A stretch of DNA of 64,000 bases from an uncultured Gammaproteobacteria bacterium (GTDB lineage: Bacteria; Pseudomonadota; Gammaproteobacteria; Pseudomonadales; Pseudohongiellaceae). The notes beneath the pieces were generated by a model. It did not search any database. It was not told where the DNA came from and saw only the letters and a program-made list of their open reading frames with translations. The DNA lies in the NCBI GenBank assembly GCA_903837345.1, contig CAILUG010000054.1, forward strand, positions 86,817-150,816, written 5' to 3'. This document shows positions 8,633-17,886 of the stretch, piece after piece. Each line of letters begins with the position of its first letter. The first letter of the stretch is position 1. A program made the translations under genes and the position numbers.

Positions 8633-10216
8633 TCAGGCCCTGAAGTGTCTGGCGCGCAAGCCGCACAGCCACAAACTGGCAAAGTAGGCAGCGGCTCCGG
8701 CACAGCACAACCAGGCCAGATAAGCCACTCGCATCCAGTCATGCCAGGCCAGCCAGACGGAAGTGGGTCTTTGCAGCACTTGCAGCACAATCATCATCAC
8801 TACCGTCCCGATGCCGATTCTGCCTATCACACCCCACCATTGCCTTGAAAACACCATGTTGCCGCGCGCCACCAGGCCATGCAGCAACAAGCCGGCATTG
8901 AGGAATGCCGACATGGACATTGCCAGCGCCAGTCCCACATGCTTCAACGGCACTATCAAGGCCAGATTGAACACCATATTCGCTACTATCGAGATGACAC
9001 CGATGCGGACTGGTGTGCTGGTGTCCTGGCGGGAAAAATAACCGGTTGCCAGGATCTTGATAGCCATGAATGCCACAAGTCCGACACCCATCGCCCGCAC
9101 ACTGAGCGTGGTTGGCAACACCGAGCTGATGCCGAACTGGCCGCGCTGGTACAAGGTGATTACCATGGGTTCCGCCAGCTGCACCAGTGCCACGCTGGCG
9201 GGCATGCCCACCAGCAAAACGGACCGCAAACCCCATTCAAGGGTATGCGAAAACCGCTCAGCTTCACTGGCACTGTGTATGCGTGAAAGTGCCGGCAGAA
9301 TCACGGTGGCAATGGCAACTCCAAAAATCCCCAACGGCAATTGCAGCAAGCGATCCGAGTAGTACAACCAGCTCACACTGCCATTGCCCTGGATCAGGGA
9401 GGCCAGCAATGTATTCAACATCAGGCTGATCTGCCCCACTGACACACTGAACATCACCGGCACCATCAGGCTGATGACTTTTTTCACTCCTTCGTTGTTC
9501 TTGCCAAGGCGCGGGCGCGGCAACAATCGCAAATGACCCAGAAACGGCAACTGGAACATGAACTGCAGCAGACCCGCCAACAACACTCCCCAGGCCAGCG
9601 CAACGGTCGGTTCATCAAAAAACGGCGCCATCAGCAAGGCGCTGCCAATCAGTGTGACATTCAGAATAATCGGCGTCAGCGCCGGCACTGCAAAATGGCC
9701 GTAACTGTTGAGAATGGCACCGGCAAAGCCGGTGAGTGAGATCAGCAGCAGATAAGGGAAGGTTATGCGCAGCATTTTCACCAGCAACGCAAATTTCACC
9801 GGATCATCGAGGAAACCCCAAGCGGACATTGCGGCTACCAGGGGCGATGCAACCACGCCGATGATGGTGACAATCAACAACACAGTGCCCAGATAGCCGG
9901 CAGTGTTGTCAATGAACTCCCTGACCTCTGCATGCGTGGTCTGCCTGCGCCTTTCCGACAGCACCGGTACAAAGGCCTGGGCGAAAGCCCCTTCAGCGAA
10001 CAGTCGGCGCAGCAGATTGGGGATGCGGAAAGCCACAAAAAAAGCATCGGCGGCCGCGCTGTCACCGAACAGGGCAGCGAAAATGGTTTCCCGCAACATG
10101 CCAAGCACGCGCGACAGCATGGTTGACCCCGAAGTAACAATCGAGGACCGTAGCAACCCGCTATTGTGGTAATGGGAGTGGTCGGATTCTGGGGGTGGAA
10201 CCGGGGAAGAGACCAT
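8633..10216 (-). CDS. murJ: Lipid II flippase MurJ
   Basis: Moves lipid II across the inner membrane during peptidoglycan synthesis. From the ATG at 10216 the protein is 527 residues with about 14 membrane segments and the conserved first-helix region (SGSTMLSRVLGMLRET), followed by FRIPNLLRRLFAEGAF. The frame is open for another 38 codons upstream, but these overlap the rpsT promoter region and are not conserved. murJ and rpsT are divergent, as in Pseudomonas. Confidence 0.94.
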   Translation of the reverse strand: MVSSPVPPPESDHSHYHNSGLLRSSIVTSGSTMLSRVLGMLRETIFAALFGDSAAADAFFVAFRIPNLLRRLFAEGAFAQAFVPVLSERRRQTTHAEVREFIDNTAGYLGTVLLIVTIIGVVASPLVAAMSAWGFLDDPVKFALLVKMLRITFPYLLLISLTGFAGAILNSYGHFAVPALTPIILNVTLIGSALLMAPFFDEPTVALAWGVLLAGLLQFMFQLPFLGHLRLLPRPRLGKNNEGVKKVISLMVPVMFSVSVGQISLMLNTLLASLIQGNGSVSWLYYSDRLLQLPLGIFGVAIATVILPALSRIHSASEAERFSHTLEWGLRSVLLVGMPASVALVQLAEPMVITLYQRGQFGISSVLPTTLSVRAMGVGLVAFMAIKILATGYFSRQDTSTPVRIGVISIVANMVFNLALIVPLKHVGLALAMSMSAFLNAGLLLHGLVARGNMVFSRQWWGVIGRIGIGTVVMMIVLQVLQRPTSVWLAWHDWMRVAYLAWLCCAGAAAYFASLWLCGLRARHFRA

Positions 10217-10297
10217 TACTTCGGGAAAAACCGAAAATTTTCCGCATGTTACCGGCACTCGGCCTGGCTTGCCACCCGCTGTAACAGCAAGCCGGGC

Positions 10298-10326
10298 TTG
10301 ACTTTTGGCCCTCCAAAAAGCATAGT
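10298..10326 (+). promoter_or_regulatory. Candidate sigma-70 promoter of rpsT
   Basis: TTGACT (10298-10303), a 17-base spacer and CATAGT (10321-10326). Transcription would begin near 10333, giving a leader of about 75 bases. A CATAAT at 10380-10385 could be a second, closer -10 element, but no good -35 lies upstream of it. Confidence 0.5.
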
Positions 10327-10406
10327 GCACGCCTTTTTTCAGGCCGCTCAGGCAGTCTGGGAATCAATCAGTCATTACACATAATCATTGAGTTCAGGAG
10401 TTTCCC

Positions 10407-10676
10407 TTGGCCAATACCGTACAAGCCCAGAAGCGTGCAAAACAGGCCGAAAAACGCCGTCAGCACAATGCCAGTTTCCGTTCCATGGTTCGCACCTACC
10501 TGAAAAAGGTGATTGCAGCCATTGAAACCAAAGACTACGCCGCCGCCAGTGCTGCCTATGTCGAAGCAGTACCTGTTCTCGACCGCATGGCTGACAAAGG
10601 CATAATTCACAAAAACAAGGCTGCGCGTCATAAAAGCCGCCTGAATGCCTCTATTAAAGCCTTGCAGGCCGCCTGA
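10407..10676 (+). CDS. rpsT: 30S ribosomal protein S20 (TTG start)
   Basis: Binds 16S rRNA early in 30S assembly. The 89-residue, Lys/Arg/Ala-rich protein begins [19 protein letters not shown], the standard S20 N-terminus. The start codon is TTG, with AGGAG at 10396-10400 and a six-base spacer. The E. coli rpsT gene also uses UUG, where the weak start takes part in feedback control, so the same control is plausible here. The last codons and the stop are duplicated four more times immediately downstream. Confidence 0.97.
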   Translation: MANTVQAQKRAKQAEKRRQHNASFRSMVRTYLKKVIAAIETKDYAAASAAYVEAVPVLDRMADKGIIHKNKAARHKSRLNASIKALQAA

Positions 10677-10770
10677 TCAAAGCCTTGCAGGCCGCCTGAT
10701 CAAAGCCTTGCAGGCCGCCTGATCAAAGCCTTGCAGGCCGCTTGATCAAAGCCCTGCAAGCTGGCTGAAT
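10656..10770. repeat. 23-bp tandem repeat spanning the rpsT stop codon
   Basis: Five copies with starts at 10656, 10679, 10702, 10725 and 10748, unit AAAGCCTTGCAGGCCGCCTG plus ATC. The first copy encodes the last residues (KALQAA) and stop of rpsT; copies 2-4 are almost identical and the fifth is diverged. The array lies between the coding end and the terminator, so it is transcribed as 3' untranslated RNA. Confidence 0.97.
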
Positions 10771-10776
10771 ACCAAT

Positions 10777-10801
10777 AAAACCGGCCCCGTGCCGGTTTTT
10801 T
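10777..10801 (+). terminator. Intrinsic terminator of rpsT
   Basis: Stem AAAACCGGC / GCCGGTTTT with loop around CCCGT, followed by a run of six T. It closes the rpsT transcript after the 23-bp repeat array. Confidence 0.9.
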
Positions 10802-10881
10802 GTTGCCCGTTTTTTATGCAATCTGCCATCACCGGGTTAATCGGTTGCTTGCACCCGGCTGTAAAGACGGGCAGGCCCGGA

Positions 10882-10887
10882 TATACT
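10882..10887 (+). promoter_or_regulatory. Candidate -10 element of the DUF6152-type gene
   Basis: TATACT sits 35 bases before the ATG at 10923, and a purine-rich GAGGGGG Shine-Dalgarno sequence lies between. No convincing -35 hexamer was found at 16-18 bases, so the promoter may need an activator. Confidence 0.35.
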
Positions 10888-10922
10888 CCCTCCGTCTCTT
10901 TGACCGAGGGGGTCGATACACA

Positions 10923-11330
10923 ATGAAGATATTAAAAAAACTGGCAGTGACCGGTTTGGCGTGTGGCGGGCTGTTCATAACCTTTTCCGCAGCCCAAGCC
11001 CATCACTCGTTTTCAGCCAGCTACGATCTGGAAAAAAAAGTGGAAATCAAAGGCAAGCTGGTGCAGCTTAATTTCCGCAATCCGCACTCATCGGTGATGG
11101 TGATTGCACCTGACGAAAAAGGCGTTGAGCAACGCTGGGGCATCGAGTGGGGTGGAGCCACTGCGCTGGAACGCCAGGGCTTGACCCGCGACTCTTTCAA
11201 GATAGGTGACGAAGTGATTGTGGTGGGCCAGCCCAGCCGCAATGCCGATGACCATCGCATGCGCATGCAAAGCATCCGGCGCATATCCGACAATTTCGGT
11301 TGGGGCCAGAAGGGCGAAAACTTCGATTGA
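10923..11330 (+). CDS. DUF6152-type exported protein
   Basis: A 135-residue protein with a signal peptide (KILKKLAVTGLACGGLFITF, cleavage after the AQA near residue 25), so the mature protein begins with HHSFSASYD. The AHHSF start, the KxxxxKGKLVQLNFRNPHS segment and GDEVIVVGQPSR are typical of DUF6152, a small beta-rich family of unknown function. In the families known to me these genes often lie beside the 'EDW' proteins found just downstream on the other strand; that is the case here. The gene stands alone, converging on 11462-12217 across a shared terminator. His-rich mature N-terminus suggests metal or cofactor binding (inference). Confidence 0.82.
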   Translation: MKILKKLAVTGLACGGLFITFSAAQAHHSFSASYDLEKKVEIKGKLVQLNFRNPHSSVMVIAPDEKGVEQRWGIEWGGATALERQGLTRDSFKIGDEVIVVGQPSRNADDHRMRMQSIRRISDNFGWGQKGENFD

Positions 11331-11412
11331 TATCGGGGAATGGCATTTGCGGTGTTCGCAGCAGAACTTCCTGCTGAGCGCTAATCACCTGCAAGCCACA
11401 TTGAAGTCAATA

Positions 11413-11447
11413 CATGAAAAAGCCGGGTTAGACCCGGCTTTTTCATG
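11413..11447. terminator. Bidirectional intrinsic terminator
   Basis: Perfect 16-base arms (CATGAAAAAGCCGGGT and its complement) around a three-base TAG loop. Each side has a T run in its own direction, so it can stop both the DUF6152-type gene and the convergent operon. Confidence 0.92.
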
Positions 11448-11461
11448 CTTATGCAATTCAA

Positions 11462-12217
11462 TCAATTTGCGGAGCAGTCACTCGGATCCCAAAGCTTGCC
11501 GGTGGCTTCGCGTTTGAAATTGGTGCTGGTCAGTACCGGCTGTGCCAGATTGGCCGGATCTTCCAGATTGGAAATGATGATCAGGTACTGGTCACCATTG
11601 TCTTCTTTCACCATCTCGTAATATTCAGTCAGCCTGGCACCCTCACCGTAAGGCACACCATTCTTGCGCACATAGCCTGGTGCCATCTGGGTGGTAACAA
11701 CCTCCAGCGAGCCATTCACCACCGGGCCAAACGGCCGCTCACTCTGCAGCTCCCAGCGTGCCTTGGAAACACCCTGCAGAGTGCCGGCTCCTGCTCCATC
11801 CTGGGCGGTGCCGAACTTGAACAAGCGCTTCTGTTTGCCGGCATCAGTTTCAACACTGAGCACATTGTCGCCAGCCCAGGTGATGTGCAGGCGGGTCGGC
11901 TGACGCATCAGTCCACCGGCACCGTAGGCCTTGCAGACATTACCAGTGGCAATGTCCCTGGCAGGGTCCCATGCGTTGGCCAGTTTCTGGGCCGCCGTTG
12001 TGAGATTGATGCCAGGATAATCACCCGCCTTGGCAGTCAGCATGCGGTAACGCCAGTCTTCAGTGACCACCGCCACCCAGTAGCCGGTCAGATCATGGGG
12101 AGCCGCTGCCTTGGCGGTGGCCGGACCCTGCGGCGCCGGGGCTGGTGGTTGCGCCACAGCAATACCCGCATACAGTCCCAGCGCAATTGCGAATCGGTAC
12201 AATTTCATCATGGTCAT
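11462..12217 (-). CDS. Exported 'EDW' protein, first paralogue (unknown function)
   Basis: A 251-residue protein with a signal peptide ending near AVAQ (residue 23) and a Pro/Ala-rich start to the mature part. The core LTGYWVAVVTEDWRYR, GDYPGINL, NVCKAYG and TTQMAPGYVRKNG segments can be lined up with the protein encoded at 13224-14087, so the two are paralogues. Six-residue blocks such as GYW and EDW recur at matching distances. It has a late Cys (PSDC). No catalytic motif is recognised. Its ATG overlaps the stop of the metallo-hydrolase gene as ATGA, so it is the last gene of a three-gene operon of exported proteins. Confidence 0.75.
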   Translation of the reverse strand: MTMMKLYRFAIALGLYAGIAVAQPPAPAPQGPATAKAAAPHDLTGYWVAVVTEDWRYRMLTAKAGDYPGINLTTAAQKLANAWDPARDIATGNVCKAYGAGGLMRQPTRLHITWAGDNVLSVETDAGKQKRLFKFGTAQDGAGAGTLQGVSKARWELQSERPFGPVVNGSLEVVTTQMAPGYVRKNGVPYGEGARLTEYYEMVKEDNGDQYLIIISNLEDPANLAQPVLTSTNFKREATGKLWDPSDCSAN

Positions 12218-13224
12218 TTACCCTGGGGAGCGCTGAGGTTTTTGTAGGCCGCTTCCACAAACTGCCTGGTGGTCCAGAAACCGCTGCTGGATCCCCAACG
12301 CGGGTCATAGTCAGCCGTCGGCTTGGCGGCCTGCACCTGCTCCAGCGTCATGCCTTTCCTGATCAAGTCCTGGATACGATCACGGATGATCGTCAGCATC
12401 TCACGATAGTTGATCACATCACCTATATCACTCAGCCGGCCATGACCGGGAATCACCAGCGTGCCGCCATCCTGGCCATAAACCGGAATGATCAGATCGA
12501 TGATGTTATTGGCGGCTGCGATGATGCCCTGGATGCTGCCGCCATTGGCGATATCGATGAACGGATACTGGTTGGACACATACACATCGCCGGCAGCAAT
12601 CACATCGGACTGCCGGAAATAAACAATGCTGTCACCATCGGTGTGGGCATTGGGTTCATGCATGATGCGAATGCCTTCACCGTTGAACCACAGATCCTTT
12701 TTCGGGGTGAAATAAGTCAAGGTAGGCAGCGCAGCTGAAGCTATGGCCGGCTGTCCCGCCGGAGGTGATGACATGTGCAACAGGGCATTCTCGTGCGCGA
12801 TGATCTGGGCTCCGGCACCTGCATCGGAGATGTCGCCACCAACGTTGCCACCCGACACCGTCATACCGGCCGCTCTCAGATTGGCATTGCCGCCGACATG
12901 GTCGGCGTGATGATGGGTATCAATGATGTAGCGGATCGGGCCTTTGGAAAGCTCACGGATCTTGCCAAGAATCCGGTCTGACAATTCCGCATATTGGGTA
13001 TCAACAATCAAGACGCCATCGCTGCCGATTTGCACGGTGATGTTGCCGCCGGAACCCACCAGCATGTAGATGTTGTCGCGCACTTTCAGCGCTTCAATCT
13101 TCACTTTGGAAAAATCCTGTTGCTGGGCATGACTGCCACTCGCCAGCAACACACCCAATGCCACCAGCAAACCACGTTTGCAAATTCCGGAAACAGATAA
13201 GGATTGCATCGTCTTCGTCTCCAT
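12214..13224 (-). CDS. Exported metallo-beta-lactamase-fold hydrolase
   Basis: A 336-residue protein with a signal peptide (hydrophobic residues 17-31, cleavage near SHAQ). It has the full zinc site of the superfamily: THHHADH (residues 103-109), His194 in AHTDGDS, Asp213 in AAGDV and a late His in VIPGHG. The AHTDGDS form is shared with periplasmic members often found beside quinoprotein systems. Substrate unknown; beta-lactamase activity is not implied. The gene begins in a TAATG overlap with the upstream paralogue (13224-14087) and ends in an ATGA overlap with the next, so the three products are likely made together. Confidence 0.85.
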   Translation of the reverse strand: METKTMQSLSVSGICKRGLLVALGVLLASGSHAQQQDFSKVKIEALKVRDNIYMLVGSGGNITVQIGSDGVLIVDTQYAELSDRILGKIRELSKGPIRYIIDTHHHADHVGGNANLRAAGMTVSGGNVGGDISDAGAGAQIIAHENALLHMSSPPAGQPAIASAALPTLTYFTPKKDLWFNGEGIRIMHEPNAHTDGDSIVYFRQSDVIAAGDVYVSNQYPFIDIANGGSIQGIIAAANNIIDLIIPVYGQDGGTLVIPGHGRLSDIGDVINYREMLTIIRDRIQDLIRKGMTLEQVQAAKPTADYDPRWGSSSGFWTTRQFVEAAYKNLSAPQGK

Positions 13225-14087
13225 TAACGTGGCGGGGGAACGGGCAGCGAACGGATCACCTTCATGTATTCCGGATACATGGTGGCGGCGCCGCCCATGG
13301 CTGCCTTGTAGGGAATACCATGGGTTTCAGCGAAGATTTTCACATCTTCATTGGTACCTGGCAGATGATGGGGGATGTAGCCGGGTGCACGCACCATTTC
13401 CACCACACTCTCACACGAATAGTTGGCCACCTGGTTGTCGACACTGTACTTGTAGTCGCGATTGCGGATGAACGGCTCCTCCAGATAGACCGGATCATTC
13501 ACCACTACCGTCCAGGTCAGGATGTCACCATGGCGGATGAAATGCTCGGTGACGCTGGCCTTGTCACTGCGGGCGGCACCATTGCGTCGCAACCAGCCTT
13601 CTTTCAGATGTGTGGTGTGTATAGTCAGCACCTGTCCGTCCCATTGGCCGGTGGAGAAGCCCATGGAAGTGTGTTGCGCGTACTCCGGCGGATGTTCACG
13701 CCCGTCCATCCAGATGGTGCGACGGGTTTGCCACGCAAAATGCTGCAGATGCAAAGCAATGAGTTTTTCGGTGACCGGATCGCGTTCTTCCCAGATACGG
13801 ATATCGGCAAAACTGTTGGCGTAGTCGGAGGGATGCACGCGGCACTGGTATTCCGGCAACGCAATCAGCGAAGCACTCCAGCTCAAAGCCCGCATGCGAT
13901 CGGCATCGTTGATCGGCAAACCGCCATAATCTCCCAATTCAGGGCCGGGGAAACGGTCAGGCCAGTCTTCGGAATAAGTGCCAGTCCATACACCGGCAAG
14001 ATTTTTCTCTGCCAGGGCTGCAGATGTCAGCAGGCAGCCGAGAACTGCGGTCGCAAGCAACAGCACACCGCGGATGGGTGAATTCAT
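13224..14087 (-). CDS. Exported 'EDW' protein, second paralogue (unknown function)
   Basis: From the ATG at 14087 (Shine-Dalgarno GGGGG just upstream) the protein is 287 residues with a signal peptide ending near SAALA (residue 26). Core segments LAGVWTGTYSEDWPDR, GDYGGLPIND, WMDGREHPPEYAQH, TTHLKEGWLRRNGAARS and DPVYLEEPF match a family of hypothetical exported proteins I know only from genome surveys, commonly near DUF6152 genes. It is first in the operon. Parallel motifs with 11462-12217 show common descent. The EDW, GDY and TT...RNG blocks are the strongest candidates for the functional surface. No enzyme motif recognised. Confidence 0.75.
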   Translation of the reverse strand: MNSPIRGVLLLATAVLGCLLTSAALAEKNLAGVWTGTYSEDWPDRFPGPELGDYGGLPINDADRMRALSWSASLIALPEYQCRVHPSDYANSFADIRIWEERDPVTEKLIALHLQHFAWQTRRTIWMDGREHPPEYAQHTSMGFSTGQWDGQVLTIHTTHLKEGWLRRNGAARSDKASVTEHFIRHGDILTWTVVVNDPVYLEEPFIRNRDYKYSVDNQVANYSCESVVEMVRAPGYIPHHLPGTNEDVKIFAETHGIPYKAAMGGAATMYPEYMKVIRSLPVPPPR

Positions 14088-14240
14088 GGAGGGCCCCCTG
14101 ATGACATGCAAATATTGTTATTGCAGGATTTGCACCCTGCTTTGCTATTGCAGGCAAACTTACCGGCTGCGCTTGCAGGCTGTCAACGCAACTGTACCGG
14201 CCCTGGGGAAATATATCGGAGTCAGCGAGTGCCGGGGTGG

Positions 14241-15362
14241 TTACAAAAGTGCCAGATTGTCGCGATGGATCAGCTCATGCTCACCTTCGTAACCCAGAAT
14301 GACGGTTATCTGCTCGCTTGGTTTGCCGAGAATAAGCGTGGTTTCTTCTGAATCGTAATTGACCAGCCCGTGTGCAATGGCCTTGCCGTTTTCATCGTGA
14401 CATGCCACCAGATCGCCGCGCTTGAAATGGCCACTGACTGACTTCACTCCCACTGGCAGCAAACTCTTGCCGGAACCGGTCAGCACCTTCACAGCGCCCC
14501 GGTCCAGCACCAGAATGCCGCACACTTGCAGATGGCTGGCCAGCCATTGCTTGCGGGCTGCTATCGGCTGTTTGTCAGGCAACAACAAAGTCCCCAGCAC
14601 TGCGCCACTCTGCAGTGCCACCAGCACGTCTGGCGAGCTGCCATGCACGATGCACGTGGCCGTGCCGGAACGTGAAGCCAGTCGGGCTGCCCTGATCTTG
14701 GTCACCATGCCGCCCTTGCCCAGCGCCCCGCCGCCACCCGCCACTGCCATCAGCATTTCATCATGACTGCTGGCTTCGCTGATCAGCCTGGCTTCGGCAT
14801 TGCTGCGCGGATCGGCATCAAACACACCTTGCTGGTCTGTCAGAATCACCAATACATCGGCATTGATGAGGTTGGCCACCAGCGCAGCCAGCGTATCGTT
14901 GTCACCAAAACAGATTTCATCGGTAACTACGGTATCGTTTTCATTGATGACCGGAATCACCTTCATGTCCAGCAAGGCGCGCAGCGTTGAGCGCGCATTC
15001 AGGTAACGTTTGCGGTTGGACAGGTCGTCGTGGGTGAGCAGGATCTGGGCAGTGTGTTTGCCGAATTTCTTGAACTGGGATTCGTAGGCCTGGATCAGGC
15101 CCATCTGGCCTACCGCTGCTGCTGCCTGCTGTTCATGGATGGCAGTGGGTCGTCCAGGCAGGCCCAGCCGGCTGACGCCTTCTGCAACGGCTCCTGAAGA
15201 GACCAGCACCACATCCAGGCCCTGATCCTGCAATTGGCATATCTGCTTGCCCCAGCGGGCGATGCTGTCGAGGTTGAGCCCCCTGCCATTGTCTGTCAGC
15301 AGGGAACTGCCAATCTTGATCACCCAGGTACGAGCTGTCTTGAGAAGATCACGTTTGCCCAT
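14241..15362 (-). CDS. proB: Glutamate 5-kinase
   Basis: First step of proline synthesis, phosphorylating glutamate. The 373-residue protein has an amino-acid kinase domain ([45 protein letters not shown]) and a C-terminal PUA domain, the full-length form found in proteobacteria. It starts three bases after the obgE stop, so the two are co-transcribed. Usual regulation is feedback by proline, not visible in DNA. Confidence 0.97.
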   Translation of the reverse strand: MGKRDLLKTARTWVIKIGSSLLTDNGRGLNLDSIARWGKQICQLQDQGLDVVLVSSGAVAEGVSRLGLPGRPTAIHEQQAAAAVGQMGLIQAYESQFKKFGKHTAQILLTHDDLSNRKRYLNARSTLRALLDMKVIPVINENDTVVTDEICFGDNDTLAALVANLINADVLVILTDQQGVFDADPRSNAEARLISEASSHDEMLMAVAGGGGALGKGGMVTKIRAARLASRSGTATCIVHGSSPDVLVALQSGAVLGTLLLPDKQPIAARKQWLASHLQVCGILVLDRGAVKVLTGSGKSLLPVGVKSVSGHFKRGDLVACHDENGKAIAHGLVNYDSEETTLILGKPSEQITVILGYEGEHELIHRDNLALL

Positions 15363-15365
15363 CGT

Positions 15366-16559
<1,194 letters not shown>

Positions 16560-16573
16560 TCAAATCTATGCGT

Positions 16574-16822
16574 CAATTATGAACGCGCCTGCGGCGTTCT
16601 AAGCCACTGCACAAGAACAGTGCCAATTACCAATCGGTAAATCTACTGCCAATTCATGAAAAAGCAGCGCCTGCGGCGTTCGAAGCCATCACACCAGAAC
16701 CGCGCCAATTACCAATCGGTAAATCTACTGCCAATTCATGAAAAAGCAGCGCCCGCGGCGTTCGAAGCCACCACACCAGAACCGCGCCCATTTCTGCCCA
16801 GTAGCTCTGCAGCCAATTCATG
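16574..16822. repeat. 82-bp tandem repeat between rpmA and obgE (family also at 63.8-64.0 kb)
   Basis: Three units with conserved cores starting at 16585, 16667 and 16749 (period 82), then a partial fourth. Each unit reads ATTCATGAAAAAGCA, GCGCC(T/C)GCGGCGTTC, GAAGCCA(C/T)CACACCAGAAC, CGCGCC. Units 2 and 3 are near identical in the first half; unit 1 is more diverged, and unit 3 changes to CAGTAGC near its end, the sequence seen in the second locus. It fills most of the 317-base gap between obgE and rpmA. No protein frame is open through all units because each carries TGA or TAA. Confidence 0.95.
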
Positions 16823-16854
16823 AAAAAAAAAGCCCTGATATACAGGGCTTTTTT
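16823..16854 (-). terminator. Intrinsic terminator downstream of rpmA
   Basis: On the minus strand: A-rich run, CCCTG/CAGGG stem extended by GCTTTTTT on both sides, loop of about five bases, then a long T run. Some read-through into obgE is expected if that gene has no other promoter. Confidence 0.88.
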
Positions 16855-16870
16855 CATGCTTGGGCTCGGT

Positions 16871-17143
16871 TTATGCGTTGGCAGCTTCAGCCGGCACAAT
16901 GCTTACATACATGCGGGCACGCGGGCCTTTGAGCTGGAATTTCACTGCACCGGTGGCTTTGGCAAACAAGGTGTGATCCTTGCCCATGCCGACGTTTTCA
17001 CCAGCATGGTATTTGGTACCGCGCTGACGGATGAGAATGTTGCCAGCCAGTACTACCTGGCCGCCGAAGCGTTTCACGCCAAGGCGTTTGGAATGGGAAT
17101 CGCGGCCGTTACTGGTACTACCGCCTGCTTTCTTGTGAGCCAT
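16871..17143 (-). CDS. rpmA: 50S ribosomal protein L27
   Basis: A 90-residue ribosomal protein at the peptidyl-transferase centre. It begins [16 protein letters not shown], the uncleaved proteobacterial form, and has [25 protein letters not shown] core segments. It follows rplU by 65 bases as in most bacteria. Confidence 0.98.
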   Translation of the reverse strand: MAHKKAGGSTSNGRDSHSKRLGVKRFGGQVVLAGNILIRQRGTKYHAGENVGMGKDHTLFAKATGAVKFQLKGPRARMYVSIVPAEAANA

Positions 17144-17208
17144 TTTCTACTCCTGAACTTTCTTTGTTCTGCTACGCGTATTCTGCTTCGCGCAAACTGT
17201 GTCGCTGA

Positions 17209-17520
17209 TCAGGCACTGATGCCGGTGATTTTCACTTCCGTGAACCACTGTCTGTGGCCCTGCTGTTTACGATAGTGCTTGCGGCGACGGAATTTGATGA
17301 TGGTTACCTTGTCAGCGCGGCCATGGCTGATGATCTCAGCTGTAACCTTGCTATTGGCAACAAAGGGAGCGCCGATTTTCACATCCGCACCAGCTCCAAC
17401 CATCAGTACTTTGTCAAAACTGATGCTGGCACCGGTCGCTTCTTCGATTTTGTCCAGCTTCAGCACTTCGCCTTCAACTACACGATGCTGCTTGCCGCCA
17501 CTTAAAATTACTGCGTACAT
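17209..17520 (-). CDS. rplU: 50S ribosomal protein L21
   Basis: A 103-residue 23S rRNA-binding protein starting [14 protein letters not shown] and ending with the [15 protein letters not shown] basic segment. The ATG at 17520 gives the family N-terminus; an upstream start adding MERV is not conserved. It heads the rplU-rpmA(-obgE-proB) operon and is divergent from ispB. Confidence 0.98.
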   Translation of the reverse strand: MYAVILSGGKQHRVVEGEVLKLDKIEEATGASISFDKVLMVGAGADVKIGAPFVANSKVTAEIISHGRADKVTIIKFRRRKHYRKQQGHRQWFTEVKITGISA

Positions 17521-17886
17521 AACCCGCTCCAATCCTGGCCTGATGGGCCTTTTATGGCCCTTTTGTGGCCAAACTATGGTCTGTCTATTGTCTTTAAATC
17601 GTCTTTCAATGATCGTTCAATGATCGTTCAATGATCGTTAAATGATCGTTAAATGATCATTCACAGACCCCGTCCACCGAGCCCCGTGCGAAGGGCGGCG
17701 ATTGTACGGAAATACCACCCGCCGGTGCAACCCTTGTTTTCATTGCCAGGAATTCCGTGCCAACGGGGCTCCCGGCCATCCAAAGGGTGTGAAGAAGCAG
17801 GCAGTTACGTTGAATTGGGGAGGTGCAGACAGTAGGATGCCGTCCTCTTCCCGGCGCCCGACCCCCAGACAGCCTAAAGGTAACCC
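17521..17886. other. rplU-ispB divergent intergenic region (366 bp)
   Basis: It must hold the promoters of both rplU (minus) and ispB (plus). Apart from the 11-bp repeat array at 17608-17662 I see no ORF or RNA gene. No clear sigma-70 pair was identified for either gene. Confidence 0.6.
17608..17662. repeat. 11-bp iteron-like tandem repeat with GATC sites
   Basis: Five GATCGTT-type cores at 17611, 17622, 17633, 17644 and 17655, exactly 11 bp apart; unit CAATGATCGTT with later copies AAATGATCGTT and AAATGATCATT. Each copy contains a GATC site. It lies 88-142 bp upstream of the rplU start and about 225 bp upstream of ispB. Confidence 0.95.

Noticed and set aside
16574..16822. 82-bp repeat as a CRISPR array
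   Set aside because: Units are directly adjacent with no variable spacers, and there are no cas genes.
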